From a virus: 37,967 nucleotides of DNA. The DNA lies in the IMG/VR virus record IMGVR_UViG_3300035661_000167, positions 1-37,967 of that record; one strand, 5' to 3'. The notes beneath the pieces are model-generated. The model did no database searches, had not been told where the DNA came from, and saw nothing but the letters and a program-made list of their open reading frames with translations. Positions 37,856 to 37,967 of the stretch are shown here, piece after piece. Within the stretch, counting starts at the first letter, position 1. The number at the start of each line of letters is the position of its first letter. Both the position numbers and the translations under genes were made by a program.

Positions 37856-37967
37856 TTACAGGTTAATACCAAGCAAGCTGCTCAAGTCGTCGTCGCTCAT
37901 GTCGCTGTCAGTGGTTTCTTCCTCTACAATAGGATTTACTACTTTAAGCGGAGTTTTCTCTTTCTTG
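37856..37967 (-). CDS. C-terminal fragment of an acidic-tailed protein
   Basis: The last 36 codons of a minus-strand gene that enters from the window edge. The tail is KKEKTPLKVVNPIVEEETTD, then SDMSDDDLSSLLGINL: a disordered acidic C-terminus with a hydrophobic tip. Such tails occur on ssDNA-binding and recombination proteins, where they recruit partners, but the family cannot be decided from the fragment. A short G-rich stretch and a GGGG/CCCC hairpin lie between it and the XRE-like gene. Confidence 0.6.
   Translation of the reverse strand, partial: KKEKTPLKVVNPIVEEETTDSDMSDDDLSSLLGINL

Noticed and set aside
1-37967. tRNA genes, rRNA, integrase, transposase and attachment sites
   Set aside because: I looked for cloverleaf ends and the motifs of these families and saw none; temperate or virulent lifestyle cannot be decided from this window.

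Overview
The window reads as most of the genome of a tailed double-stranded DNA phage (or an integrated or plasmid-like prophage) of a Gram-negative, probably proteobacterial, host. The basis is a complete late module in P22-like gene order: small terminase, large terminase, P22-type portal, scaffold, P22-type coat, gp4-like and gp10-like tail-completion factors, a gp14-like protein and three ejection proteins like gp7, gp20 and gp16. A lysis cassette follows with an amidase, holin candidates and a nested inner/outer spanin pair, which only makes sense with an outer membrane. Several promoters fit the sigma-70 consensus. No integrase, capsular lyase or tRNA gene was found.

Layout: (1) 1-2037, minus strand: an early-type operon of small unrecognised genes, two of which start with the same six residues and which carries a small internal duplication. 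(2) 2038-3778: a control region of about 1.7 kb. It holds at least 16 copies of a 9-bp box, AAGTAAATA, on both strands. These occur around two near-identical TTGACA promoters, as inverted pairs, and as a perfect 28-bp tandem array of six and a half units. An independent minus-strand unit sits inside it (consensus promoter, 84-codon gene full of perfect hairpins, intrinsic terminator). This is the best candidate for a replication origin or a new regulatory switch. (3) 3779-21338, plus strand: packaging, head, tail-hub and ejection genes, with unusual insertions: a papain-like cysteine protease between the terminase genes, a Com-like zinc ribbon between portal and scaffold, and a run of tiny basic proteins after the coat gene. 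(4) 21340-24195: a small basic protein, an ATP-grasp enzyme, a HExxE protein and a collar-domain fibre. (5) 24205-33784: a long modular fibre and its probable chaperone, the lysis cassette, a second repetitive fibre-like gene, then a glycosyltransferase-like and a methyltransferase-like gene and small Cys-rich proteins. (6) 33784-34191: a decayed gene (frameshift plus amber codon) and a strong terminator closing the late operon. (7) 34235-37967, minus strand: replication and nucleotide genes (DUF5664-type nucleotide hydrolase-like protein, DUF927-type primase-helicase, XRE-like regulator and the tail of another acidic protein).

Together the genes describe a podovirus-type particle. Minus-strand early and replication genes flank a plus-strand late operon, and transcription of both arms probably responds to one DNA-binding factor that recognises AAGTAAATA. 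That factor cannot be identified from this window. Functional names rest on motif and synteny recognition by eye; no database search was run.
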